Below the pieces are notes generated by a model, which saw only the letters and a list, made by a program, of their open reading frames with translations, did no database searches and was not told the DNA's origin. The position numbers and the translations under genes are program-made. A stretch of DNA of 64,000 bases from positions 558,001-622,000 of the forward strand of contig NZ_JADPJL010000008.1 in NCBI RefSeq assembly GCF_023073415.1, in the 5' to 3' direction. This DNA comes from Bradyrhizobium sp. 190. Its GTDB lineage: Bacteria; Pseudomonadota; Alphaproteobacteria; Rhizobiales; Xanthobacteraceae. Positions 43,606 through 52,628 of this stretch are shown here, piece by piece (position 1 is the first letter of the stretch; every line of letters begins with the position of its first letter).

Positions 43606-45213
43606 TCATGCCGCCTTGGACGATGACGTCTGCCCAGGCACCGCGGAGAGCAGTTCGCGCGTGTAGGCATGTTCGGGCGCCGCGAACAGCAGGGATGCGG
43701 ATTTGAGTTCGACGATCGCGCCATGCTGCATCACGGCGATGCGGTCGCAGATCTGCGCAGCCACGCGCAGGTCGTGGGTGATGAACAGCATCGACAGACC
43801 GAGGCGGGACTTCAGATCCTCCAGCAGGTCCAGTACCTGTGCTTGCACGGACACGTCGAGCGCGGATACGGCTTCGTCGGCGACCAGGATTTCCGGATCG
43901 AGCGCCAGCGCCCGCGCGATTCCGATGCGCTGCCGCTGTCCGCCGGAGAATTCATGCGGAAAGCGTTCCATCGCGCTGGCATTGAGGCCGACGAGGCTGA
44001 GCAGCTCACCGGCACGCTTTCGCGCCGCCGCCGGATCGACGCCATGCGCGATTGGGCCATCGGTAATGATGTTGCCGACCTTTCGGCGCGGATTGAGCGA
44101 GGCGAATGGATCCTGGAACACCATTTGAATGCGGCGGCGCTGTTCACGCAGCGTCTTTCCTCTGATCTGGGTGAGATCGACGTCGCCGATGCGGACGGTG
44201 CCGGCATCGGGTTCGATCAGGCGCATCACGAGCCGCGCCACCGAGGATTTTCCCGAACCGGATTCGCCGACCAGACCGAGCGTCTCGCCGCGGAAGATGT
44301 CGAAGCTGACTTCCCTGGCCGCCTGCACGCGCCGTGCGGTGCGGAACCATCCGCCGCCGGTGACATAGGTCTTGCCGAGGCCGATCACTTCCACCGCCTT
44401 GCTGCGATCGAGCAGGGGCGTCCGCTGCGGTGGCTGCAGGGTGGGGACAGCGGCAAGCAATGCGCGGGTATAGGGATGCTGAGCGCGCAACAGCACATCG
44501 TCGGCTGTGCCCTGTTCGACCACCTTGCCGTGCTGAAGCACGACGACGCGATCGGCGATCTCGGCGACGACGCCGAAATCATGAGTGATGAACATGACGG
44601 CCATGTTGCGGCGGCGCTGCAGGTCGCGGATCAGCTTGAGGATTTGCGCCTGCGTCGTGACGTCGAGTGCAGTGGTCGGTTCGTCGGCCACCAGCACGGC
44701 GGGCTCGAGCGCCAGCGCCATCGCGATCATCGCGCGCTGGCGCTGGCCGCCGGATAGTTGATGGGGGTAGGCGCGAACGATCCGCTCGGGGTCGGGCAGG
44801 CCGACTTCGCCGATCAGGGCGAGGGCCTTTTGACGACGCTCCTTCGGCGTCAAGAGATCATGCGCCTCGAACATTTCGGCGATCTGGTCGCCGATCCGCA
44901 TCAACGGATTGAGCGCCGTCATCGGCTCCTGAAACACCATGGCGATGCCGCGGCCGCGCAGCGCCAGCCATTCCGTTCGGCTGAGCGACAACAGATTCTT
45001 GCCGTCGAACAGGATCTCACCGGATTCAGCCGTCACGGCTTCCGGCAGCAGGCCCATCAGCGCGTGGGCGCACATCGACTTGCCGGAGCCGGATTCGCCG
45101 ACCACGCAGAGGATTTTGCCGGCGGCGAGATCGAACGAAACGCCATCCACCGCATGCGCGCGGTCGCCACCGGGCGGCAGCGCCAGCTTCAGGTTCTTGA
45201 TGACGACGGTCAT
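43606..45213 (-). CDS. Fused peptide-type ABC transporter ATPase (DppD-DppF)
   Basis: A 535-residue protein with two complete ABC ATPase domains in one chain. Domain 1: Walker A GESGSGKS (39-46), signature LSGGQ (153-157), Walker B VLVADEPTTALD. Domain 2: Walker A GESGSGKS (316-323), signature FSGGQ (422-426), Walker B ILVADEAVSALD. Each has the oligopeptide-transporter tail HPYTR or HAYTR, which is split over two proteins in the classical Dpp/Opp system. It energises the permeases encoded upstream. The start has GGGAGGG upstream; the previous gene ends 2 bp before it. Confidence 0.92.
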   Translation of the reverse strand: MTVVIKNLKLALPPGGDRAHAVDGVSFDLAAGKILCVVGESGSGKSMCAHALMGLLPEAVTAESGEILFDGKNLLSLSRTEWLALRGRGIAMVFQEPMTALNPLMRIGDQIAEMFEAHDLLTPKERRQKALALIGEVGLPDPERIVRAYPHQLSGGQRQRAMIAMALALEPAVLVADEPTTALDVTTQAQILKLIRDLQRRRNMAVMFITHDFGVVAEIADRVVVLQHGKVVEQGTADDVLLRAQHPYTRALLAAVPTLQPPQRTPLLDRSKAVEVIGLGKTYVTGGGWFRTARRVQAAREVSFDIFRGETLGLVGESGSGKSSVARLVMRLIEPDAGTVRIGDVDLTQIRGKTLREQRRRIQMVFQDPFASLNPRRKVGNIITDGPIAHGVDPAAARKRAGELLSLVGLNASAMERFPHEFSGGQRQRIGIARALALDPEILVADEAVSALDVSVQAQVLDLLEDLKSRLGLSMLFITHDLRVAAQICDRIAVMQHGAIVELKSASLLFAAPEHAYTRELLSAVPGQTSSSKAA

Positions 45214-45215
45214 GC

Positions 45216-46055
45216 TCAGCGCCCTCCCTTGGCGAGGCGGGGGTTGAGCGCGTCGTTGAGGCCTTCACCGATCAGGTTCAGCGCCAGCACCGAGGCCAGA
45301 ATGGCGATCCCGGGGAATACCGTGATCCACCAGGCCTGGCGGATCACCGTGCGGCCGGCGCCGACCATGTAGCCCCACGACATCAGATTGGGATCGCCGA
45401 GGCCTAGGAAGGAGAGTGAGGATTCCAGCAGGATCGCGGTCGCGACCATCAGCGAGGCCAGCACGATGACGGGAGAGAGTGCATTTGGCAGGATCTCGCG
45501 CCAGATGATCCACCAGTTGCTTTGGCCGGTCACGACCGCCGCCTGGACATATTCGCGTGTGCGCAGCGACAGCACTTCGCCGCGCACCAGCCGCGCCACC
45601 GGGGGCCAGCTGACGATGGCAATGGCTGTAACGATCGATGCGATGGAGGGCTGCATGATCGCGACGAGCACGATCGCCAGCGCAAAACTCGGGACGGTCT
45701 GGAAGAATTCGGTGAAACGCATCAGCGCATCGTCGACCCGCCCGCCGAAATATCCGGCCGCGGCGCCGAGCGGGATGCCGACCGCCAGCGACGCCAGCGT
45801 CGAGATCAGGCCGACCAGCAGCGAGACGCGCGCGCCATAGATGATGCCTGCCATGACATCGCGGCCGAGCGCATCGGTCCCGAGCGGCAGGTTAGCCATT
45901 GTGAACGGCGGCAGGAACGGCCGCTGTACCATGCGCCAGGGCGAAGTCGGAAACAGCAGCGGGCCAAACAGCGCGACCGCGATCGTAACAGTCAGGATCG
46001 CGACGCCGATCATGCCGCCGGGATTGCGCAACAGCATTCGCCAGACCTGTTTCAT
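45216..46055 (-). CDS. Peptide-type ABC permease (DppC-like)
   Basis: A 279-residue inner-membrane permease with about six helices, the DppC length. The N-terminal helix follows RMLLRNPGGMIGVAILTVTI and the cytoplasmic EAA loop is EYVQAAVVTGQSNWWIIWRE, then ILPNALSPVIV. The start ATG overlaps the DppB stop as ATGA, so translation is coupled. With DppB and the fused ATPase it imports peptides or similar solutes delivered by the binding protein at 47097-48650. Confidence 0.92.
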   Translation of the reverse strand: MKQVWRMLLRNPGGMIGVAILTVTIAVALFGPLLFPTSPWRMVQRPFLPPFTMANLPLGTDALGRDVMAGIIYGARVSLLVGLISTLASLAVGIPLGAAAGYFGGRVDDALMRFTEFFQTVPSFALAIVLVAIMQPSIASIVTAIAIVSWPPVARLVRGEVLSLRTREYVQAAVVTGQSNWWIIWREILPNALSPVIVLASLMVATAILLESSLSFLGLGDPNLMSWGYMVGAGRTVIRQAWWITVFPGIAILASVLALNLIGEGLNDALNPRLAKGGR

Positions 46056-47023
46056 GAGGCGAACTCGATGCGGGGATCGACGGAGCGGTAGACAAGGTCC
46101 GTGATCAGGTTGAAGGCCAGAACCATGGCCGAGCAGACGACGAAGACGCCGAGCAGCAAATTGTAGTCGCGCTGCAGCAGTGCTTCGTACATCAGGCGGC
46201 CGATGCCTGGCCACGCGAACACCGTTTCGGTCAGAACAGCGCCGCCGACCAGCGTGCCGGCCTGCAGGCCGGCGAGTGTCACCACCGGCAACAGCGCGTT
46301 GCGCAGCACGTGGCGGCGCTGGATCACGGTGTCGGAGAGGCCCTTGGCGCGCGCGGTCTTGACGAAGTCGAGCCTGTTGACCTCGAGCATCGAGGCGCGT
46401 GTCATGCGGGCATAGGTGGCCATGAAGAACAGGCCGATGGTCGTCGCCGGCAGGATCAGGTGGGCGGCGACGTCGAGCACATGCGCGAGCCCGGTATAGT
46501 TGGCGCCGACCGTCTCGTAGCCGAAGCTCGGCAGCCAATCCATCGTGACCGAAAACAGCAGGATCGCCATCAGCGCAACCCAGAACAGCGGCGTGGCGTA
46601 GAAGATCAGCGCCGCGACCGTGATCGCGGTATCGGCCCAGGTCCCGGCAAAGCGCGCCGCCAATGCGCCGAACAGGATGCCGAAGGCCAGCGAAATCGCA
46701 AACGCGGTCCCCGTCAGCAACAGCGTCGCCGGCAGGCGCTGCAGGATCAGCGTCGAGACCGGCATCTGCTGACGAAACGAGAATCCGAGATCGAGGCTGA
46801 GAATGCCTTTGACATAGAGAAACAGCTGCATCGGCAGCGGCTGGTCGAGACCGAACTTCTCGCGCAGTTGAGCCAGGAAAACCTGATCGCCTGCGCCGGC
46901 TTCACCCGCCATCACCAGCGCGGGATCGCCCGGCGCCATCCGGATCAGGAAGAAGTTGAGAACGACGAGCGCGAGAAGGACGACGATGGCCTTCGCGATC
47001 CGCTGTGCGATGAAGGAAATCAT
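46052..47023 (-). CDS. Peptide-type ABC permease (DppB-like)
   Basis: A 323-residue permease of the DppB type. The N-terminal IAQRIAKAIVVLLALVVLNF, then FFLIRMAPGDPAL, is diagnostic of the family, and the EAA loop is DFVKTARAKGLSDTVIQRRH. About six membrane segments are visible. The start at 47023 lacks a strong ribosome binding site; a strong mRNA hairpin lies between it and the binding-protein gene upstream. Confidence 0.92.
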   Translation of the reverse strand: MISFIAQRIAKAIVVLLALVVLNFFLIRMAPGDPALVMAGEAGAGDQVFLAQLREKFGLDQPLPMQLFLYVKGILSLDLGFSFRQQMPVSTLILQRLPATLLLTGTAFAISLAFGILFGALAARFAGTWADTAITVAALIFYATPLFWVALMAILLFSVTMDWLPSFGYETVGANYTGLAHVLDVAAHLILPATTIGLFFMATYARMTRASMLEVNRLDFVKTARAKGLSDTVIQRRHVLRNALLPVVTLAGLQAGTLVGGAVLTETVFAWPGIGRLMYEALLQRDYNLLLGVFVVCSAMVLAFNLITDLVYRSVDPRIEFAS

Positions 47024-47054
47024 GTTCTGTCGCTTGCGTTGGAGTCGTCATATC

Positions 47055-47083
47055 CGGGCGTCAGGCCTGAGGCCTGACGCCCG
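47055..47083 (-). repeat. Intercistronic hairpin between binding protein and permease
   Basis: A perfect 13-bp stem, CGGGCGTCAGGCC (47055-47067) with GGCCTGACGCCCG (47071-47083), around TGA and with no T tract. It begins 14 bp after the binding-protein stop. Such a structure can protect the upstream mRNA and let the binding protein be made in excess over the permeases. Confidence 0.6.
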
Positions 47084-47096
47084 ACGAGTGGGCCGA

Positions 47097-48650
47097 TTAC
47101 TTCTCGATCCAGGCGTCGCGGAAACCGTCGTTCACGCCGATGCCGGTCGTGATCAGGTTCTTGACGCTGCAGCGGGTGATGGTCGGGAATTGCAGTTCGA
47201 GCATCCATGCGACCGGCACGTCCTCGACGAGGATCTTCTGCGCCTTGGCATAGATCCCCTCGCGCGCCGCATCAGGGAAGGCGACCGCGCCATCGGCGAA
47301 CAGCTTGTCGATTTCGGGATTCGAATAGCCTTCGACGTTGTTGAACGGCGAGCCCTTGGCGATCTGGCTGGACACGTAGTTGCGGCCGACGCCGAGCGCG
47401 GGATCGCCATACTGATAGAGATAGGTGAAGGCGATGTCGTAGTCCCACTCGCTGACCTTTTGGTTCCAGCCGGGGACGTCGGTCGCGACCATGTCGACGT
47501 TGATCCCGACGTCCTGCAGGTTCTGGCGAACCATTTCGGCCCAGCGCCGCCACGTCTCGCCATAGGGCAAGGGCAGCATGCGGACTTTCTCGCCGTTGTA
47601 CCCGGCTTCCTTGAGGAGAGCCTTCGCCTTGGCCGGATCGTAGTCGTATTTCGGCACCGCGCCGGTGTAGTACTTGATCGCCGAGCCCGACGGGCCGGTG
47701 GCGACCTTGCCGAGGCCATTCCAGACCACGTCCTTGGCCATGTTGCGATCGATCGCAAACATCAGCGCCTGGCGGAATTTCTTGTTCGCGGTTGGCCCTG
47801 AGCGGTTGTTGAGCCAGAGCCAGGAATGCGGGCTGAAGAACTCCCAGCCCGCACCCGTGACGCAGGTGTTCTTGAGCTTGCTCACGCGCGGCACGTCGAA
47901 ATTTTCTATCGAGCCGCCCGGCAGCACGTCGACCTTGCCGGTTTCGTAGGCGACCGAACGCGCGGCCGCGTCCGGAATCACGTGCCAATAGATCTCGTCG
48001 ATATTGGGCTTGCCCTTGACGTGGTAGTTCGGATTCTTGACCAGGCGGATGAACGAGCCCTTCTGCCATTCCCTAAACATGAAGGGCCCGGTGCCAACAG
48101 GCGTGTTGTTGGCCGGATTGGTCTTGAAATCGGTGCCTTCATAGATGTGCTTCGGAATCATCGGCAGCGAACCGACCTCGAAGATGCCGATGAAGGGGCC
48201 GAACGGCTGCTTCAGCGTGAAGACGACCGTCGATTCGTCGGGAGCCTCGACCTTGTCGAGCTGCACCAGATTGCCGCGGGCGCGCGCATGGGTCTGCTTG
48301 AGGAATTCGATCGAGAACAGGACGTCCGCTGATGTGAACGGCTTGCCGTCGTGCCAGGTCGCGCCCTTCACGAGCTTGAACGTATAGATCTTGCCGTCCT
48401 CGCTGACCGTCCAGCTCTCGGCGAGGCCGGGCAGGGGATCCAGCTTGGGGCTGTAGCGCAGCAGGCCTTCATAGATGTTGCCGGCGACCATCTGCGTCGG
48501 GCCGTTCTGGACCAGACCCACCATCAGGCTCGGCGGCTCCGGCTGAATCACGGCATTGACGAAGCCGCCTGCTTTCGGCCCCTCGGCGACTGCCGCGGTG
48601 CTCAGCATGCAAAGCGCGGCAAAGCTCATCAATATCTTTCGCTTGGACAT
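47097..48650 (-). CDS. Peptide-type ABC solute-binding protein
   Basis: A 517-residue family 5 solute-binding protein with a Sec signal peptide (cleavage near AVAEG, residue 22). The family pattern is clear: GLAESWTVSEDGKIYTFKL, then KGATWHDGKPFTSADV and, later, PVGTGPFMFREW. It captures peptides or related compounds for DppBC. The start has GAGG 7 bp upstream. It follows the class II aldolase gene by 58 bp, which suggests a common transcript from the promoter in the 49498-49615 gap. Confidence 0.93.
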   Translation of the reverse strand: MSKRKILMSFAALCMLSTAAVAEGPKAGGFVNAVIQPEPPSLMVGLVQNGPTQMVAGNIYEGLLRYSPKLDPLPGLAESWTVSEDGKIYTFKLVKGATWHDGKPFTSADVLFSIEFLKQTHARARGNLVQLDKVEAPDESTVVFTLKQPFGPFIGIFEVGSLPMIPKHIYEGTDFKTNPANNTPVGTGPFMFREWQKGSFIRLVKNPNYHVKGKPNIDEIYWHVIPDAAARSVAYETGKVDVLPGGSIENFDVPRVSKLKNTCVTGAGWEFFSPHSWLWLNNRSGPTANKKFRQALMFAIDRNMAKDVVWNGLGKVATGPSGSAIKYYTGAVPKYDYDPAKAKALLKEAGYNGEKVRMLPLPYGETWRRWAEMVRQNLQDVGINVDMVATDVPGWNQKVSEWDYDIAFTYLYQYGDPALGVGRNYVSSQIAKGSPFNNVEGYSNPEIDKLFADGAVAFPDAAREGIYAKAQKILVEDVPVAWMLELQFPTITRCSVKNLITTGIGVNDGFRDAWIEK

Positions 48651-48708
48651 TACTTACCTCGTTCAAAAATGGCTGGCCGGCGCGCTACCGGATTGAGGGG
48701 GGCGTTCG

Positions 48709-49497
48709 TCAGTTCGCGAAATCGGGATCGGTACGCTCAAGCATCCGCTTGAAGGCGGCCCATTCGCTGTCGGGCACGCCATTGGTTTCGATTGCGTCGT
48801 AGAAGTTGGCGTATTGGCCGGCCGTCTTGCGGGCCACCGCTGCCGATAGCTCGATGATCTCGGCGCCGGACGACTGCACGGCGAGCTGGGCGCGGCAGGA
48901 GCGTTCCAAATTGTGCATCAGCTTGAAGGCTTCGGAGACGGAGCGCCCGCAGGTCAGCATGCCGTGATTGCGCAGCACCATCACGAACTTGTCGCCGAGA
49001 TCGGCGACAAGGCGCGAACGCTCATCGAGATCGAGCGCGATGCCTTCGTAGTCGTGATAGGCGAGGCAGTCGGTAAACTGCAGCGACCATTGATTGAGCG
49101 GCAGCAGGCCCTGTTTCTGGCAGGCGATGGCGATGCCCGCGACCGTGTGCGTGTGCAGGACGCAGATCGCGTCATGCCGCGCGGCATGGATCGCACTGTG
49201 AATCGTGAAGCCGGCCGGGTTGATGCCGAGCCCCATGGGATCATCGATGACGTTCCCGTCGAGGTCGACCGTCACCAGGTTTGACGCGGTGACTTCCTCG
49301 AAGCGCAGGCCGTAGGGGTTGATGAGGAAGCGGTCTTGCCGGCCCGGAAGCCGGACGGAGATGTGGGTGTAGATGCTGTCGTCCAGACCAAGCCGGTGAA
49401 TCAGCCGGTAGGCTGCCGCGAGGTCGATCCGGATTTGGAGAGTCTGGTCTGCCGCCGCCGGCCATGCCTTTGCGGTGTTTGGAGCTGCGCTGGTCAT
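48709..49497 (-). CDS. Class II aldolase/adducin family protein
   Basis: A 262-residue protein of the class II aldolase/adducin family. Metal-binding His residues are in CVLHTHTVAGIAIA and the later VLRNHGMLTCGRS; the upstream segment DDSIYTHISVRLPGRQ is typical. Related enzymes cleave sugar phosphates or 4-hydroxy-2-oxo acids, others decarboxylate. The start has AAAGGCGG upstream. It is the first gene of the operon and divergent from the GntR gene, the usual regulator-target arrangement. Confidence 0.88.
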   Translation of the reverse strand: MTSAAPNTAKAWPAAADQTLQIRIDLAAAYRLIHRLGLDDSIYTHISVRLPGRQDRFLINPYGLRFEEVTASNLVTVDLDGNVIDDPMGLGINPAGFTIHSAIHAARHDAICVLHTHTVAGIAIACQKQGLLPLNQWSLQFTDCLAYHDYEGIALDLDERSRLVADLGDKFVMVLRNHGMLTCGRSVSEAFKLMHNLERSCRAQLAVQSSGAEIIELSAAVARKTAGQYANFYDAIETNGVPDSEWAAFKRMLERTDPDFAN

Positions 49498-49564
49498 TTC
49501 CGCCTTTACCCATTTTCAACCTTTTCAAGTTGCAGGGGGCGGAACAATTTGGCAAGATGAATCT

Positions 49565-49577
49565 GTCGACAATCGAC
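49565..49577. promoter_or_regulatory. Candidate operator of the divergent GntR regulator
   Basis: GTCGACAATCGAC is a perfect 5-3-5 palindrome (GTCGA-CAA-TCGAC) in the 118-bp gap between the aldolase operon and the GntR gene, 39 bp before the GntR ATG. Such short GTC/GAC-type palindromes are common FCD-regulator sites, but only one copy is seen. Confidence 0.4.
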
Positions 49578-49615
49578 GATTAAAAAATATACACGAGCTG
49601 ACGTAGGTTTAGCCG

Positions 49616-50365
49616 ATGCGCTCCATGTCTCTTCCGGTCGGATTGCCGGCACTTACCGACAGCGATCTGGTCGGCCAGGTCGCCCGCATCCTCACGCAAG
49701 CGGTCGTTCAGGGCCGCCTGCCGCCGGGTTCCAAGGTAGTGGAAGCGGGCATTGCCCGCGAATTGGGCATCAGCCGCGCGCCGGTGCGGGAAGCGGCGCG
49801 GCTGCTGGAAAAGCAGGGGCTGCTGGTGGCAAAGCCGCGCCGTGGCTTTTTCGTGCGCAAGCTCGAAATCAGGAACATCGACGAGATCTATGATTTGCGG
49901 CTTTGCATTGAGCGCCACGCCAGCGTGCTGGCAGCGCGCAATCTCACCGCCGACGCGCGCGACGCGTTACGGCGGCAACTCGATATTCTCCACAGGACAG
50001 CCGATCTCGACGATCCGGCACGGCAAGTAGAAGAAGACTATCGCTTTCACCGGCTGATCTTCGAAATCGCCGATAACCGGCGCTTGCTGCGGTTGTTCGA
50101 TGATCTCGCGGCCGAGCTGCGCATGGTCATCGGGCTGATTGGCCGCCTGTACGATGATCCGCATGAGATCGCGCGGACGCATGAGCCGCTGCTTGCGGCG
50201 ATCGAAGCCGGGTACCCCGAACGCATCACCGCACATGTCGATCACCATATCGGTCACGCTTGGCGCGAGGTCGGCAGACTGGTGCGGGAGCTTACGCCTC
50301 CGAGCAGCGATGCCGGTGCGGCGTCAAGCGGAATTCTATTGCCCACCAACGGAGTACCCGCGTGA
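49616..50365 (+). CDS. GntR/FCD-family regulator
   Basis: A 249-residue regulator. The winged helix (about residues 15-80) has VEAGIARELGISRAPVREAA as recognition region and LLVAKPRRGFFVRKL as wing. The FCD domain (about 90-220) carries the metal-binding Asp/His pattern: YDLRLCIERHASVLA, DYRFHRLIFEIA, and HVDHHIGHAW near the end. It is divergent from the aldolase/ABC operon and overlaps the downstream deacetylase gene (GTGA), so it likely controls both. The ligand is unknown but is likely an acid from the pathway. Confidence 0.9.
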   Translation: MRSMSLPVGLPALTDSDLVGQVARILTQAVVQGRLPPGSKVVEAGIARELGISRAPVREAARLLEKQGLLVAKPRRGFFVRKLEIRNIDEIYDLRLCIERHASVLAARNLTADARDALRRQLDILHRTADLDDPARQVEEDYRFHRLIFEIADNRRLLRLFDDLAAELRMVIGLIGRLYDDPHEIARTHEPLLAAIEAGYPERITAHVDHHIGHAWREVGRLVRELTPPSSDAGAASSGILLPTNGVPA

Positions 50366-51387
50366 AGGCCGTCTACACCGAGCTGCATCGCAGCCACGAT
50401 CCGCAATTCTTCCTGGTGCGCGGCGTCATCCAGCGCACCACCGAGCAGCCGGAGCGCGCCGATCGTTTGCTGGCAGGGTTGAAGGCCGGCAAGCACGATC
50501 TGGTCTCGCCGACGGCTTTCGGTCAGGGACCGAGGTCGCGCGTCCACAGTCCCGAATATCTTCGCTTTCTGGAGGAGGCGTGGGACGCCTGGAGTGCGCT
50601 TGGCGATGCCGGCCCTGAAATGATCGCCAACATGCATCCGGTGCGCTACGCCGCCACTTACCCGACCCACATCGTCGGTCGCCTCGGCTGGCACACCATC
50701 GATACCTCGTGCCCGATCGGTCCCGGTACCTGGGCTGCCGCCTGCGCTGCGACCGACGTTGCCACGACGGCCGCCCAACTCGTCATGGACGGCGAAGACG
50801 CGGCTTACGCGCTGTGCCGGCCGCCCGGCCATCATGCCTATCGCGATCTTGCGAGCGGATTCTGCTTTCTCAACAATAGCGCAGTGGCGGCGGCTCAACT
50901 TAAGCTGAAGCACGAGCGCGTCGCGATTCTCGATGTCGACGTGCATCACGGCAACGGCACGCAGGGCATCTTCTACGAACGGCCCGACGTGCTCACGGTG
51001 TCGATCCATGCCGATCCGGTCTTCTTCAATCCGTTCGTATGGGGATATGCGCACGAGCGTGGCGCCGGCCCCGGCCTCGGCGCCAACCTCAACATTCCGT
51101 TGCCGAAGGGCACCGGGGATGACGACTACATCAAGGCGATTGGTGAAGCGGAAAAAACCATCCGCGCGTTTGCGCCCGGTGCGCTCGTGGTGGCGCTCGG
51201 CCTCGATGCCTCGGAGCACGATCCGCTCGCCGGCCTTGCGGTGACGACGGCCGGCTTCCGGCGCATCGGCGCTGCGATCGCCCGACTGGGCCTTCCGACC
51301 GTTTTCGTGCAAGAGGGAGGCTATCTCTCCGATATCCTCGGCGCCAATCTCACCGCTGCACTCGGCGGTTTCGAGGAGGCTCGTTAG
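50362..51387 (+). CDS. Histone-deacetylase-fold amidohydrolase (acetylpolyamine amidohydrolase-like)
   Basis: A 341-residue zinc deacetylase of the HDAC/acetylpolyamine amidohydrolase superfamily. Catalytic residues are visible: tandem His in CRPPGHHAYRDLASGFCFLN, zinc ligands in ILDVDVHHGNGTQG (Asp, His) and GLDASEHDPLAG (Asp), and the late VQEGGYLSD loop with the transition-state Tyr. These enzymes remove acetyl groups from amines such as acetylated polyamines. The start is a GTG with GGAG 8 bp upstream, overlapping the GntR stop. Context suggests the pathway may handle N-acetylated amines. Confidence 0.9.
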   Translation: MKAVYTELHRSHDPQFFLVRGVIQRTTEQPERADRLLAGLKAGKHDLVSPTAFGQGPRSRVHSPEYLRFLEEAWDAWSALGDAGPEMIANMHPVRYAATYPTHIVGRLGWHTIDTSCPIGPGTWAAACAATDVATTAAQLVMDGEDAAYALCRPPGHHAYRDLASGFCFLNNSAVAAAQLKLKHERVAILDVDVHHGNGTQGIFYERPDVLTVSIHADPVFFNPFVWGYAHERGAGPGLGANLNIPLPKGTGDDDYIKAIGEAEKTIRAFAPGALVVALGLDASEHDPLAGLAVTTAGFRRIGAAIARLGLPTVFVQEGGYLSDILGANLTAALGGFEEAR

Positions 51388-51487
51388 CCGCAGGTCGGCT
51401 TCTGCCACGCCTGCTTGCAGGTGTGGCACGATGTCCTGATGTCCAAATCTCGACATCGGCCAACGGCCGATCTAGGCTCAGGGCGCG

Positions 51488-51742
51488 ATGCAACGAAGAA
51501 CGGTCCGAATGCTCCATGCTTTGCGGGCTCTGCTGGCTCCGTTCTGGAGTTATTCCCGAGAGCGGACGGCTGCGCAGCGCGATGCGACCGACAAATCGGC
51601 CTCGCCACTTCTCGTTTACATTGTCGCTGTTCTTTTCCTGGTCCTGTCGATTCTAACCGTCGATCTGCACCGCGACGAACTGCGCGCGCTCGGCCTTGTC
51701 GACGGAGCGGAACGAATCAATCCGGTCTTCATGAGCCCGTGA
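51488..51742 (+). CDS. Small single-pass membrane protein (84 aa)
   Basis: An 84-residue ORF with one strong membrane segment at about residues 41-58 (PLLVYIVAVLFLVLSILTV), a basic N-terminal part and a soluble tail with HRDELRALGLVDGAERINP. The composition and the ordered hydrophobic core look coding, although the upstream site CAGGG is modest; ATG 51509 is an alternative start. It is convergent with the Mrp gene. No family is recognised. Confidence 0.45.
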   Translation: MQRRTVRMLHALRALLAPFWSYSRERTAAQRDATDKSASPLLVYIVAVLFLVLSILTVDLHRDELRALGLVDGAERINPVFMSP

Positions 51743-51758
51743 GTTACTCGCGTGGCGT

Positions 51759-52628
51759 CTATTCGATGACGATGCGCGGCGGCGGCCGGTGCGCCGCGCC
51801 GGTTACGATCGTGGTCCAGATCTCGCGTGCTATGCCGATGTAATGCATGGCGTGGACGCCGTCGGGCTCGACGGCGACGATCGGGCGGCCATCGTCGGAG
51901 GTCTGGCGGATCTGCATATCGAGCGGAATTTCGCCGAGATAGGGAATGCCGCGGTTTTCGGCTTCCGTCCGCGCGCCGCCGTGGCCGAAGATCGGCGTGA
52001 CGTGGTTGCAGGTCGGGCAGCAGAAGCTCGACATGTTTTCGATTAGTCCCAGGATAGGGATGCTGACCTTCTGAAACATCGCGATGCCGCGTCGCGCGTC
52101 GATCAGGGCGATGTCCTGCGGCGTCGAGACGATGATCGCGCCGGCGAGCGGCGCCTGTTGCGCCATGGTGAGCTGCGCGTCGCCGGTGCCGGGCGGCAGG
52201 TCGACGACGAGGATATCGAGATCGTCCCATGCGACTTCGCGGAGCATCTGCGTGATCGCCGAGATCACCATCGGCCCGCGCCAGATCATGGCGTTGTCTT
52301 CCTCGACCAGAAAGCCGATCGACATCACCTTGACGCCAAAACGCTCCATCGGCTCCAGCATGCGCGGGCCGAGCTGCCGCGGCTTGCCGCGCAGTCCGAA
52401 CAGTCTTGGTTGCGACGGGCCGTAGATGTCGGCATCGAGAATGCCGGTCTTCAGCCCGAGCGCCGCAAAGCCGAGCGCGAGGTTGCAGGAGGTGGTGGAT
52501 TTGCCGACGCCGCCCTTGCCGGAGGCAACCGCGACGATGTGCTTGACGCCGGGAATGCCGGCGGCTCTTGAGGTCGCGCGGGCCTTGAGATCTGGAGGTG
52601 CGGTAGACACAGACTGCTTACGATCCAA
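51759..52628 (-). CDS. Mrp/NBP35-family Fe-S cluster carrier ATPase
   Basis: A 289-residue ParA-like P-loop ATPase. The deviant Walker A is VASGKGGVGKSTTSCNLAL, Walker B VVDLPPGTGDAQLT, and the cluster-binding CxxC occurs in FCCPTCNHVTPIFG. Proteins of this family transfer [4Fe-4S] clusters to apo-enzymes. It lacks the N-terminal DUF59 domain found in long Mrp proteins, as is common for dedicated partners. It overlaps the upstream Fe-S gene by 11 bp, which argues that it helps mature that protein or the formate dehydrogenase. Confidence 0.92.
   Translation of the reverse strand: MDRKQSVSTAPPDLKARATSRAAGIPGVKHIVAVASGKGGVGKSTTSCNLALGFAALGLKTGILDADIYGPSQPRLFGLRGKPRQLGPRMLEPMERFGVKVMSIGFLVEEDNAMIWRGPMVISAITQMLREVAWDDLDILVVDLPPGTGDAQLTMAQQAPLAGAIIVSTPQDIALIDARRGIAMFQKVSIPILGLIENMSSFCCPTCNHVTPIFGHGGARTEAENRGIPYLGEIPLDMQIRQTSDDGRPIVAVEPDGVHAMHYIGIAREIWTTIVTGAAHRPPPRIVIE

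Noticed and set aside
46490..46510. GGTATAG-like half site inside the DppB gene
   Set aside because: Only one arm resembles the oxalate operator and it lies within a coding region.
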